The translations under genes were made by a program, and so were the position numbers. A DNA stretch of 10,830 nucleotides from Hyphochytrium catenoides (Eukaryota; Sar; Hyphochytriomycetes; Hyphochytriales; Hyphochytriaceae), in contig FLMG01003777.1 of assembly GCA_900088475.1 (NCBI GenBank), positions 64,001 to 74,830 of the forward strand. Direction: 5' to 3'. The notes below the pieces were generated by a model. That model searched no databases and was not told where the DNA came from. It saw only the letters and a list, made by a program, of their open reading frames with translations. Of the stretch, positions 1 to 8,205 are shown piece by piece (positions within the stretch are counted from its first letter, which is position 1; the number at the start of each line of letters is the position of its first letter).

Positions 1-1979
1 ATATTCGTCGAAAGACTCTCCCCGGAATATTCTCAGTTGTATCAAGAGGGCATTGTGGTAAAGGATGTGGAAGAGCCTTCGGTACCTTTTGGATTCTCGG
101 GCCCTAGCCCAAGTTCAGGGGAGAGGTCCGCCCAGGGCGAAGAGATCTTGCAAACGACGAAGCCTATGGAAGAAGCGGTCGAGGTGGACTCGAAGAGACC
201 AGGATCTTCAGCTGCCTGGACCAACCCAGAACCAACATCAGCGAACCGCGGGGCCGACTGGGAGTCCCACCTAAAGGAACATCTTTCTTTTGCCAGTCCT
301 TCCCCTATCTCCTCTTTGGCCGACTGGGAGTCCCACCTAAAGGAACATCTTTCTTTTGCCAGTCCTTCCCCTATCTCCTCTTTGGAGGCTCTTGCGAGTG
401 GCGATGATGAGGACCTTAGCTTGGTAGCAGCCCGCACAAGGTCGACTGAAGAACGTTTCAGCGAAGTGAAGCCGCTCGTTGACGTACTGCCTGCTTTGAT
501 AATGGAGAAAGGCACCAAGCAACAGACAGGCACAGAAGAGGTCAGAGAGTTAACGCATGGCAAGCTGGAAGCTGAAGTAAAATCCCAATCCTCCAGCCAG
601 TCTCATCGCTATCGCCTTCGCTCGTCTATGCGTGTAATCAAGGAAAGAAGAGGTCTTCCAGAAGTCCTGACACGGTTAGCTGACGAAAGATGGAGAGACC
701 GACAAGTTGCTGGTCTATCCGATCTGAGTGCTGCCAGTGCGCCTGAAAGTGAAGAAGAAGAACCGCGAGCCTATTCAGGCACCCCATCAACCTCTTTCTC
801 TAGAAGAAGAGACTACTCGAGGGAGAAAAGAGAAGATTTACCTCTATCACCTGGTAGCGATACCTCTGCTGCCCGTCATTATTCTGATCCTTTGCCTCCC
901 GCTCCAGCCGCACATCTTCCCGATCCTTACGGGGGGCTATCTTCCAGGGATGGCTATTGGGCTCCTCCTCCTCCTCCTCCTATGCTGCCAAGTCTATTCC
1001 CGTACCAGCCCGTCAATCCGACACCTCCCTTTCCTCCCATACCTCCTCCCGCATATTTAGATGGGTACGAGGGACGTGTCTCGGAAAAGCTCCCACGTTC
1101 ACTCTTCTCCGAATCGAAGTGGAACGGGGTGACTCCACCAGCTCCTCTGCCTCCACCTCCGCCACTCCCCCTATCGTTCTACTCGCCAACTGTTCCGCCA
1201 AACATTGGTTCCGGACTCTCTTCCTTCCCGCCTTATCCCCTCTCTCAATATCCTCCCCAACATTGGCACACATCTTCCTTCAATAGTACTGAAGGTGTTC
1301 CCGGTCAGACTGCAGAAAGCAGTAGAGTAGAAGGAGAAGCAGGAGAACAACACCAACCGGTAAGGCGAAAGCCGATAGCTTGGGATATATCGGGTAACGG
1401 GTCTGGGGAGACAGTACTTGGGGAGACCATTGAAGGAGAGCGTCCGGCTGCTGTTCCCCTCTCTGCAGCCTTTCAAGAGAAGAAAAAGAACTTTATGGTA
1501 CGGTCACAAATGAGGGTGGCTCAAGCGAGAGAGAGCCGGTTCCACCAGTCAAAGCTTGAAGAGAGCGCCAAAGGCGGAAGTGCTCAGGGCATGGTCTCAG
1601 CTTCTCGTTTGGAAGGAACAGGTGAAGGTAATCTAGTCGATGTACTCTCCAAGTTCTCTAATGTTATCAGCGGCTTTGGGTCTTCTTCGTCCTCTTTCTC
1701 TCCCCGCCCTTACCCGGTGTAATCCTCTCTTCCTTCCCACGCCCTTCTTCTTTTGACGTAGTGGAGCTAGGCAGAAGCCCCAAGCCAGAGCTCCTCAGTC
1801 GACTGGCGTCAGGAGAGAGAGTGAAGGTTCCAGGGAAAGAAATGAGGAAGAGATCCGCCCGATACTACTATAAGCTTCCAGAAGTCAAGAAAATGATCGA
1901 CGAGAAGCAAAAGAGACAGGAGAAGTTGGACAGGATGCAGAAAGTGAAGGAACAAGACAAGGTGATAAGTGCAACATGA
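1..1979 (+). CDS. ALMS-motif protein, low-complexity Pro/Ser-rich (5' end outside window)
   Basis: The frame is open from base 1, so the start lies upstream of the window. Best model: exon 1-1627, intron 1628-1761 (AAG|GTAATC donor, long pyrimidine tract, GACGTAG acceptor), exon 1762-1979; about 614 visible residues. Donor 1622 (CAG|GTGAAG) is also in phase. Without splicing the frame stops at 1722 and loses the C-terminal half-motif. Most of the chain is disordered: Ser/Glu/Pro-rich, two identical 22-residue units (residues 85-128), and poly-Pro stretches at about 296-420. The C-terminus matches the ALMS motif of ALMS1 and CEP295 in two parts. Residues 487-515 carry AFQEKKKNFMVRSQMRV, like the family's A-F-x-x-+-R/K-x-x-F-I-x-R-S-x-x-R. 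Residues 567-609 carry KEMRKRS then YYKLPEVKK and a Lys/Glu-rich helix. Family members sit at centrosomes or basal bodies, so that role is inferred here. The match is from memory of the family, not from a search. Confidence 0.75.
253..384 (+). repeat. Perfect 2 x 66 bp in-frame tandem duplication
   Basis: Copies at 253-318 and 319-384 are identical at every base; identity with period 66 extends slightly, pairing 252-319 with 318-385. Each copy encodes the same 22 residues, beginning ADWESHLKEHLSF and ending SPISSL, and the frame is kept. Zero divergence even at silent sites suggests a very recent duplication, a length-variable locus, or an assembly artefact. Confidence 0.97.
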
Positions 1980-2076
1980 TGGCAGTGCTATTCCATATTT
2001 TGACTTTGTCATTGGTCCATTTCTTGACATTATCGGTGGTCCTTGGCTCTGTGGTGCGTTCACTTTCTAGTCCAGC

Positions 2077-2409
2077 TCAATTCTCTTCTGCCATAACGCC
2101 GCGCATCTCTTTGAAGCACTTGGCTCCATGCTCAAGCCGAACCTTTGCTATTGCTTCTATGACCCTAAATGGCTGTTTTTTCCGTACTGCCTCTTTCTGA
2201 CTCTTTGCTCTCGCTATCTTCGCCTCATTTTACTCTAGGCCCGCCGCGAGGAGATGCGAAGACGACAGCATTCGATAGGGAAAGCTGGTTTACGCGGCAC
2301 ATAACAGGCAGGATGCGGCCCTGACTCTGACCCCTGACGTGGCTTGTCATCCTCTCCACATTCTCACCTTGTCCTCGAGCTCTTTGTCTCCAGCACTCCG
2401 GTTGATCAT
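2077..2409 (-). CDS. Possible two-exon small basic protein, about 62 aa
   Basis: Weakly supported model on the minus strand. Exon 1 is 2409-2368: an ATG with A at -3, 14 codons (MINRSAGDKELEDK), then a good donor AAG|GTGAGA. The intron is 2367-2224, with acceptor AATGAG. Exon 2 is 2223-2077 and ends in TGA. The product is Lys/Arg/Glu-rich and helical-looking, with QKEAVRKKQPF and later AKVRLEHGAKCFKEMRG. I do not recognise a family. For it: exact phase match, protein-like composition, and placement tail-to-tail with the ALMS-type gene (97 bp between stops) and head-to-head with the ANK-SAM gene. Against it: the acceptor has little pyrimidine tract, the more typical acceptor GGCCTAG just upstream leads to a stop, and the length is small enough for chance. 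Confidence 0.3.
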
Positions 2410-2963
2410 CGTGTCTCTTCGTCTCCCTCAAACATTATCTATCTTGTACTTTTGAAAACCCCACTTTGTATGTACGATAATGGTGATGGATCAGAACCAT
2501 CCTAATTTGAAATACAGCTCTTTCTACCTACTAAATAATAGAACCGTGGGAGTCTATATCCTGAATAGTAGATGTTGTACTTGCTATCTCAAGCGGCACG
2601 GAGGAGCCAGCGCAGCAGGAAGGCCAGGCTAGCTTTAGCTAAGGAAACAGTCTACTTTCTTGATGTATGGCATGGCTGCAGCGCTTCATTGGCGTGCTTC
2701 CCTGCGTGATGCAGCACAGAAGGGGTTCCACTGGCTCTTATCTGTCAAAGCTCCGGAGCTTAGCTAGCGAGAGCTGAAGAGCGCTCTGCATGCTCAGTAA
2801 GAGCAGAATGGAAACGATTATCAGGACCCGCCGAATAGAGCTCGGACATGAATAGCTTGATGGCGGCGAGCTTCATCACGGACGCCTGCTGGCACCATGC
2901 TTGCCATTAGAATTGTCGGACTCCGTTGAAGTCTAGGTTTCTATTTTCACCCCGGACACGAAG
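2410..2963. promoter_or_regulatory. Intergenic region upstream of the ANK-SAM gene
   Basis: No coding potential that I can support in about 550 bp. If the small minus-strand gene is real, this is a shared divergent promoter. There is no clear TATA box near 2964. It contains a run of short dyads at 2748-2805 (listed separately) and a GATGG/CCATC stem near 2486-2501. I looked for tRNA A and B boxes and found no acceptable pair. An in-frame TAG at 2934-2936 closes the reading frame ahead of the ANK-SAM start. Confidence 0.5.
2748..2805. repeat. Cluster of short perfect palindromes
   Basis: Within 58 bp lie AAGCTCCGGAGCTT (2748-2761, perfect 14-bp palindrome), AGAGCGCTCT (2778-2787, perfect 10-bp palindrome), GCATGC (2788-2793), and a TGCTC-AGTAA-GAGCA hairpin (2791-2805). 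They could be binding sites for dimeric regulators, or structure in a 5' leader. No known motif is assigned. Confidence 0.6.
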
Positions 2964-4919
2964 ATGCAGCCGGACACTGCAACGCTAGAACAAAGCCAGG
3001 CATCTGGCATAGCACCTTTGCTAGGTGTAGAGAACTCCAATCAAACGGTTCCCATGGCCCAAACTGTGGACGGTCCGGGACCTTTCCCTATGGAAGACCT
3101 ATTAGGAGGAGATTTTGATGCAGTTAATGACTGGAAAGAAGCGGGAGGTGACATCAACAGTCCTCTGGTACGGCCCATGATATTTCGTGCTACCACTTTC
3201 TTCGATACCGGTTTGAATTGCGTCCATTTTGTCCTTGGCGAACACAAAGTGCCTTCTGGCTCGGGCTTGCCTCTTTTTGGCCGGCGGGTGACTTGAAAGT
3301 CCCTTTCTGTTATGTCTAAGGCGCCGATGTCTATGCGCCATTAACTGACTCCCTGTTTGCCTCTTCGTGCGCTTCCGTCTCGTAGGATAGCTCAGGCTGG
3401 ACCCCTCTCTGCTTCGTTAGCTCTTTGTCCCACGTCCCTGCTATTCGGTTGTTGGTCGAGTTGGGCGCCCAGCTTCCAAGCAGGGAAAATAACAATCCAC
3501 TGCCAGGACTGCCAAGTCAACCATCGATCGTTTCTGACCATGTTAGAACCCAGCTTATGCCCTTCTTCGCTTAGCCCTCTCTCGATCTTTTCCTTGTTCT
3601 CTTGCACTTCTTGTATGCCCCTAAATCTCTCATCCTAAGTCTCTCTGTCCTTGTACTCCAAGGCGGCTTCTCAGCGCGCTCTTTTCATGTCAGGCCCAGA
3701 AGAAGCAGGGATATGGCCCTTTGCATATTGCTGCGCGCTTTGGTTCCAATGAGGTCTTGAAGCTGCTGCTTCAACTTGGGGCGTTTGCCGATGCAAGAGA
3801 TGGCGTAAGCTGCATTAGCCTCGTTTGTCTAAGTCGTGTGTCCCCTTATGTGCATGAAGTGTGAATGACCACCATCTCTTCCCTTCCTCTGGATACTGCT
3901 CCTATGTGCAACCCTCTTCTGCGATTACGGCTCGGTTTCCAGTGTGCGAAGTCTGCATCTATGTCTCTTAGGCATCTGTGGTACAGGAAGGTTTTACACC
4001 ATTGCACTATGCAGCAGCTAATGGTTGGCTCGAAGCCTGTCAGCTTCTGGTGAAGGAAGGAGCCGAGGTCACAGCAGCTAACAAGGTTGAGGTGCCTTTG
4101 AACTGCATGTGAACTCTACCGAACATCTTCCTTACCTCTTGTCTCCTTGCTCCCGCACCCGTTATCGTAGACAAATGTCACTGCATTGGACTTAGCCAAA
4201 ATAGAAGGTCAACGACAGATAGAAATCTGGTTGAGGACAAAGATAGGGATTCTATCAGGTATACCAATGCAAAAGCTAAAAGGAGGGGTTGTCGACGCTT
4301 GCATGAGGAGTTTGGCGTCGGCGCTAGTCGGCCAAGAAGAGCATAATCATTAGTGGCTGAGAGCGCTACTCATATCAGATCCACGGTACTCCGGAGTGTC
4401 ACACTGGCTGACATCAATCGGACTCTCAGAGTATGCGAATGACTTCGTCCTGGCTGGTTATGATGATATCGACTTCATCAAAAAGGTATGTGAATATCCC
4501 ATCTCCCTGCCTTTACCCCCCATAGAAAGGCTCCCCCACAGCCTAATTTACTGGCCTTCTTGATTTCCTCCTGTTCCAATTGCTTTATTTGTTGGAAGTC
4601 TGAGTAGCCTTTGGGTTGTCTTAATCAACCTATCTCAGCGGTTCGTTTCTGGCTTTTATCTTCTATGTGGTTTACTTATAGACTGTGTCTCCTCCTCTGA
4701 CTGTCCTAGTACGGGCTAGATGACAAGGACCTCGATGCCATTGGTGTGAAGAAGATGGGTCATAGGAAGAAGCTATTATCGTCTTACCGCTTATTGGAAG
4801 AAGGCCAAGATAATGACGAGCAAGAATCAAGTGAGGAAGCCTCAGAAGAGGAAAACAGCAGTGAGGAAGGAGACAGTGAGAGTGACGGTGAGGAGGAAAG
4901 CGACGAAGAAGATGATTAG
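2964..4919 (+). CDS. Ankyrin-repeat and SAM-domain protein with acidic tail (six exons, 272 aa)
   Basis: Exons: 2964-3167, 3694-3804, 3987-4085, 4171-4258, 4379-4485, 4710-4919 (819 nt). Introns are 526, 182, 85, 120 and 224 bp, all GT-AG. The ATG has A at -3 and follows an in-frame TAG ten codons upstream. Residues about 45-67 are the second half of an ankyrin repeat (LLGGDFDAVNDW...GGDIN). Two full-type repeats follow, with GYGPLHIAARFG and GFTPLHYAAANG, then a degenerate capping repeat, TALDLAKIEG. The chosen splice sites give exactly 33 residues between repeats. The SAM domain follows at about 178-230: WLTSIGLSEYA, then GYDDIDFIKKYGLDDKDLDAIG and GHRKKLL, all family hallmarks. The last 37 residues are almost all Glu, Asp and Ser. 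It is probably a soluble scaffold that binds partners through ankyrin and SAM surfaces; partners are unknown. The exon 2 start could be 3700 instead of 3694, in the same phase. Confidence 0.93.
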
Positions 4920-5134
4920 CGTTGTTCGCCAATCAGATGTTGCTCGAGGTTAAGGTCCCATTAGATAAACTGACCGCCTAGAAGGATGCGAAGGGCACGA
5001 AACATAATTGCGTCCAATTATATAAAAGCACGAAATGTAAACCTCCCTGCCTTTGTCTATGCTTTATAAAGCTGGTTCGGCGGAAGTTGCCTCCCTTATA
5101 CCTCCTCTTAATCGTTCTTGGTTCCCCTGTCTCT
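4920..5134. terminator. Convergent 3' region between the ANK-SAM and YOP1-like genes
   Basis: These 215 bp separate two stop codons facing each other. Inside lies the perfect palindrome GCTTTATAAAGC (5061-5072), which presents TATAAA, a known variant of the AATAAA poly(A) signal, on both strands. It is 63 bp past the minus-strand stop and about 142 bp past the plus-strand stop. A second TATAAA occurs on the plus strand near 5020. Use of either as a poly(A) signal is inference. Confidence 0.4.
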
Positions 5135-5724
5135 TTAGTCCTTCTTAGCGGCAGGAGCGGAATCGGGGCCTTCTGCTGCTGCCTGAAGCTGGTGTCGGAC
5201 CTGCTCGTACAGTGAGCTGAGGAAGTGTTCCCAAAGGAACTTTGCGCCGGTGGTCTGAGGCAGGAAGAGCCACAGAAGAAGGCCGAACTTGATGCCGTGA
5301 AAATAAGGGATAACGAGTCCAATGATGCTCAGGAAAAACTCGAAGAGATTGATGGAGGAGAAGATGACCCTGCAAGAGCGATAAATTAGAACCATTAGAC
5401 CAAACAAGAGCATCATCTTCGTTTGCTGTTCTCCAAGAAGAAAAGAGGAGGTCAAACTTACCAGTATGACAGCCACTGGACATTGTCGTCCTTTTGAGCA
5501 GAGTTTATTGCCTTGAATGACGCAAATGCTGGGTATCCAACTCCAACGATGTTGGTGAGAAGCGCAGGCCCGAAGCCCACAAAGAGGAGCATGAGAAACA
5601 GAAGTCCGCCAGCCCCGACCATGTACAGCTTAGGGACCCCAGTCTTCTGTTCCGCGGTCTGCAGAGCCGGGACTTTGTCCAGCTGCGCCTGTAAGCGCTT
5701 CACAGATACTTGAATCTTATCCAT
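5135..5724 (-). CDS. YOP1: Yop1/REEP5-like ER membrane-shaping protein (165 aa)
   Basis: The two exons are 5724-5462 and 5369-5135. The 92-bp intron (5461-5370) has a consensus GTAAGT donor, CTAAT branch-like sites and a TTGCAG acceptor, and it splits a Trp codon (TG|G). The ATG has A at -3 and G at +4. The chain matches the TB2/DP1/HVA22 family from end to end. The N-terminal helix ends in TGVPKLY (28-34). The first hairpin is about 36-68, with YPAFASFKAI (64-73) and DDNVQWLSYW (79-88). The second hairpin is about 89-124, followed by LPQTTGAKFLWE and an amphipathic C-terminal helix. In yeast and animals these proteins insert as wedges and, with reticulons, curve ER membrane into tubules. The length (yeast Yop1 is about 180 aa) and hydrophobic pattern agree, so the gene appears intact. 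Confidence 0.95.
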
Positions 5725-5932
5725 TCTTGGGTGTCGGGTGTCGCTCAGAAAGCAGTTCTAGATATGATCAAAAGAGGACGTTCTTAGCCGCGCTAGCAAA
5801 CAATGCGCAGTCGGAGCCTCGTGTGAATAATGGTCACCAAGCTTCACAGAACAAAACGCTAGTGAGTTCGACTGAATGACAGCGCTACTAACCTTGACTC
5901 CTTCGCCTGTGGCTGCCTACTGACTGTTGTTG
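5725..5932. promoter_or_regulatory. Upstream region of the YOP1-like gene
   Basis: About 208 bp upstream of the minus-strand start. If the uncertain plus-strand gene starting at 5933 is real, this is a divergent promoter. No TATA box or RNA gene is visible, and no reading frame here is convincing. Confidence 0.35.
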
Positions 5933-6834
5933 ATGAGCTCGCCAATGCCTGTCAGACGGCCAGATCCGCAGGAGACCACAGAGTTCCCTAGCGCGTGGAT
6001 TCTTTCTTTTGCCCAAAGATCTTGGCTTCAGAAAGGGAAATCTGCAATGTCTGTCTTTCTTCTTGAGTTCATGGTCCACGCCCGTCCAAAGGCAACGAAG
6101 GTATATCTCTAGAGACAGAGGTTTGTGATAGACGGTATTGGTGCAGGGGAAAGGGTATTAAGCATGGGGATATTGGTATTAGAAAAGACAGAGTAGAGGA
6201 GATATATAGAGTCCAAAATGGGAGGGCAAGGGGGCGAACAGAAACAGAATTTGTGCAGAAAGGAGAAGGAGAGGCGCGAGCTTGCCTATAGGGGACAGTT
6301 TGCCACATGAGTCTCAGATAGGTAATAAATGAAAATAGTCTTCCTCGCATACCCAGCAAATGGGACAAATCTACTACTACAGGTATTTAGCACGATCTCT
6401 GCCTTGATATAACTCAGAAGTTCTACGATGTCCTTATTACTACTCGTACTGCTGAAGACCCTCATAGCGGTTACCGGCTCACTTTGGTCCGTTTTTGCAG
6501 TCTACGAGTTCGTACGAAGATATTTGAGCTTCATAGCGCTCCTCACCATGATGATGGCTCAATGCGATGTAACAAGCGGCAAAGATCCTCATCAGGCGGA
6601 GCTTCTCCGATGCTGGCGGCTGTGTCTGGAAGCCAGCAGCAGCAGCAGCATGGGACGCAACAAGAGGAGGTGTTGTCTGGCAACCTGCTGCTGGTAAATA
6701 GGTGCACTTTCGTCTTCTCTTCTATCTGTTTGTTGTGCATTCATTCTTTTTCTTTTTCCTTCGTCCATCATGGTGATCGCTCCACAAATCGGCCCCAGCA
6801 GCACTATGTGAAGCATCATCAGGAGGTCCTATAG
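5933..6834 (+). CDS. Possible three-exon gene, unknown function, about 168 aa
   Basis: Tentative model: exon 5933-6100 (ends ACGAAG|GTATAT), intron 6101-6390 (acceptor TTTAG), exon 6391-6693 (ends CTGCTG|GTAAAT), intron 6694-6798 (poly-T tract, acceptor CCCCAG), exon 6799-6834 with TAG. All joins are phase 0. Acceptor 6417 (CTCAG|AAG) is an in-phase alternative for exon 2. The middle exon is the best supported part. It has a mixed, protein-like stretch (KFYDVLITTRTAEDPHSGYR), then a basic Ser-rich segment and a run of five Gln from a CAG repeat. I recognise no domain. The first exon is weak: its ATG has a poor Kozak context, and the minus strand of the same DNA also has short open frames. Another frame, 6428-6697, with a better ATG context, would give an 89-aa protein with hydrophobic helices, so even the frame is not certain. 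Confidence 0.3.
6639..6653 (+). repeat. (CAG)5 microsatellite
   Basis: Five CAG units within the middle exon of the tentative gene; they read as five Gln in the preferred frame and as Ser in the competing one. Confidence 0.8.
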
Positions 6835-7179
6835 GACGCTGGTATTGATAGATGATGATCGATTCCTCTTCTCTATCTATCTCTCGTCTTGTTGGGCGCT
6901 CACTCTCTTTCTTATCCGTTGTCTCTCTCTCCTTTCTCTCCGCGCCTAGCGGCAAAGCAAAAATATCGTGGTTGCGATGTTATCCGAGAAGAGGATCGTG
7001 TGTGTGCCTCATTGTTCACAAGAGATTTCGTCTCAACCTCGCCTACAACGGGGATGTTCTTCTCGGCATGAGCTCATTACTGCTACATTTCTTCTTGTCA
7101 TAGATATGGATTTCTGTTATAAAGAAGAGTTGTCCCTGCGCCACGAGTGCTCGTTTGTACCCTCGCTATCGTGCTGCTT
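6835..7179. other. Non-coding, pyrimidine-rich 3' region
   Basis: These 345 bp lie between the stop of the tentative plus-strand gene and the stop of the minus-strand Kre9-like gene. The plus strand is dominated by CT-rich tracts (about 6860-6950), which keep several frames open without looking like protein. I searched the minus strand here for an extra exon that would give the Kre9-like protein a GPI tail and saw none that fits. Confidence 0.5.
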
Positions 7180-8205
7180 CTACCACTCTCTCAGTTGTCT
7201 GCTGGCAGATGACGAGGTAGTATTGTTTATGAGGGACTCTGTTCCCGGCTGCTCCCCTTTCAGACACCGCCGGGTGCCAGTTATCCCAACAAAGACTCCA
7301 GAGAGAACTGACTGGACTTGAGGGACTCCTGAGAGCGTATAGTTAACGCGTACAGTGTAAAAGCCGGCATACGCATCACTTGGCCAAGACATATAGTAAA
7401 AGGAGTCAGAAGGCTTGACATTGGCGGAGGCAAGAACATGGAACAGCTTGCCAGAGCTGGTAGTCCGCATCAACTCCATCGTGATGCCGACCACACTGGC
7501 CCTGTTAAATTCCGGATCCTTGCTGAACGAGAAGGAACAGTGAACACTAGAACTGATGAGGAGTTCATCGCCTGCCTTCGGCTCCGTGATGCTCAACGAC
7601 TTGAAGTTGTTAAGGTTGACTGGCCGATGGGCTTCCCCTGTGGCGCATACTTTGCCTGTTGGCAATATCTTGACTTTGGGAGACGACGTGCTGAAGCGGA
7701 TAGGCCCCCCACTGAGTCCTCCAACAGTGCTGCCAGAAGTTGTTGCGCCGAGCGATCCCGTCACACGGAAGTAGTATTCCCCCTTTGATAGGAGTAACGG
7801 CACGTGCCAAGTCCAGCTCCAATTTGGACCCTCTTTGTCCGAAGCAAAGATATAATCGGAGTCGGTGTAGTTATTGATGACAATGTCAACGACGTCATTG
7901 CTGTTGGCCTCTATTACTTCTACGCTGCATTTTGTCAGTTCAAGGACGGCGCTTCCAAGCTGGCCCTGGGGCTTAAGATCAGGAAATTCCAGGCCGACGT
8001 CGGCGAACTCCGTACCCGCCATCACGATCCTGCCCTCCGGAAACTTCCATTTGGTTGTCATCTGCTTGGCGCCTTCCACTTGAGCTGCACATGGATGACT
8101 CCAGGTTATGAGGAGGAGTGACAACAAAAGCATTGAGAGGAGACAGAAGATAGGGTGAAAGACCAGCAGTTTCCTTCTCCTGTTAGTGGTCGGCAGCTCC
8201 ATCAT
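7180..8205 (-). CDS. Secreted Kre9/Knh-like (Ser-Thr-rich GPI family) protein, no GPI tail, 341 aa
   Basis: A single exon. The start is set at the ATG-ATG pair at 8205 (G at -3); four upstream codons are open but contain no ATG. Residues 9-12 (RRRK) and a long hydrophobic core (about 13-36) ending near HPCAAQ form a signal peptide or anchor, with cleavage near 41. Two similar beta-rich domains follow. Domain one (about 50-175) contains WSWTWHVP (129-136) and GEYYFRVTG (142-150). Domain two (about 203-307) contains MSWP (272-275), GFYTVRVNYT and LSGVF. The pattern 'W-x-V/x-P ... G-x-Y-x-x-R-V' is that of the Kre9/Knh domain, found in fungal wall proteins linked to beta-1,6-glucan. N-glycosylation sequons occur at 112, 128, 288 and 327-328. 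The C-terminus is a Ser/Thr stretch ending RQLREW, with no hydrophobic GPI signal, so the protein is probably secreted or wall-bound. Confidence 0.8.
   Translation of the reverse strand: MMELPTTNRRRKLLVFHPIFCLLSMLLLSLLLITWSHPCAAQVEGAKQMTTKWKFPEGRIVMAGTEFADVGLEFPDLKPQGQLGSAVLELTKCSVEVIEANSNDVVDIVINNYTDSDYIFASDKEGPNWSWTWHVPLLLSKGEYYFRVTGSLGATTSGSTVGGLSGGPIRFSTSSPKVKILPTGKVCATGEAHRPVNLNNFKSLSITEPKAGDELLISSSVHCSFSFSKDPEFNRASVVGITMELMRTTSSGKLFHVLASANVKPSDSFYYMSWPSDAYAGFYTVRVNYTLSGVPQVQSVLSGVFVGITGTRRCLKGEQPGTESLINNTTSSSASRQLREW

Noticed and set aside
1717-1766. A shorter intron (GTGTAATCC donor at 1717, acceptor at 1766) for the ALMS-type gene.
   Set aside because: It is in phase but uses a weaker acceptor past the clear GACGTAG and would turn the pyrimidine tract at 1680-1716 into protein.
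2461-2566. Possible C/D snoRNA (a GTGATGG-like box C and a later CTGA).
   Set aside because: Box C deviates from RUGAUGA and there is no terminal stem joining the two boxes.
2580-2740. tRNA-like signals: an A-box-like TAGCTTTAGCTAAGG and GGTTCCACTGG at about the right distance.
   Set aside because: The second lacks the purine of the B-box core (GGTTCRANTCC), the A box has an extra base, and no acceptor stem can be drawn.
3168-3693. A possible missed exon or intronic RNA in the 526-bp first intron of the ANK-SAM gene.
   Set aside because: The sequence is T/C-rich, frames are short, and the ankyrin repeat is already continuous across the exon 1 to exon 2 join.
5888-6079. A 63-codon minus-strand ORF, and a nearby minus-strand frame that would read through one TGA (as if selenocysteine) into a protein-like stretch.
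   Set aside because: No SECIS-like hairpin was identified, no known selenoprotein motif is present, and the basic ORF composition looks like an antisense shadow. The plus-strand model explains the region equally well.
6722-7103. Several open frames on both strands (for example 6852-7103 + and 6722-6955 -).
   Set aside because: They are produced by CT/GA-rich low-complexity tracts and encode Ser/Leu or Arg/Glu runs without protein-like features.
7438-8121. Plus-strand ORFs of 72 to 116 codons.
   Set aside because: They lie antisense to the well-supported Kre9/Knh-like gene and are shadows of its codon pattern.
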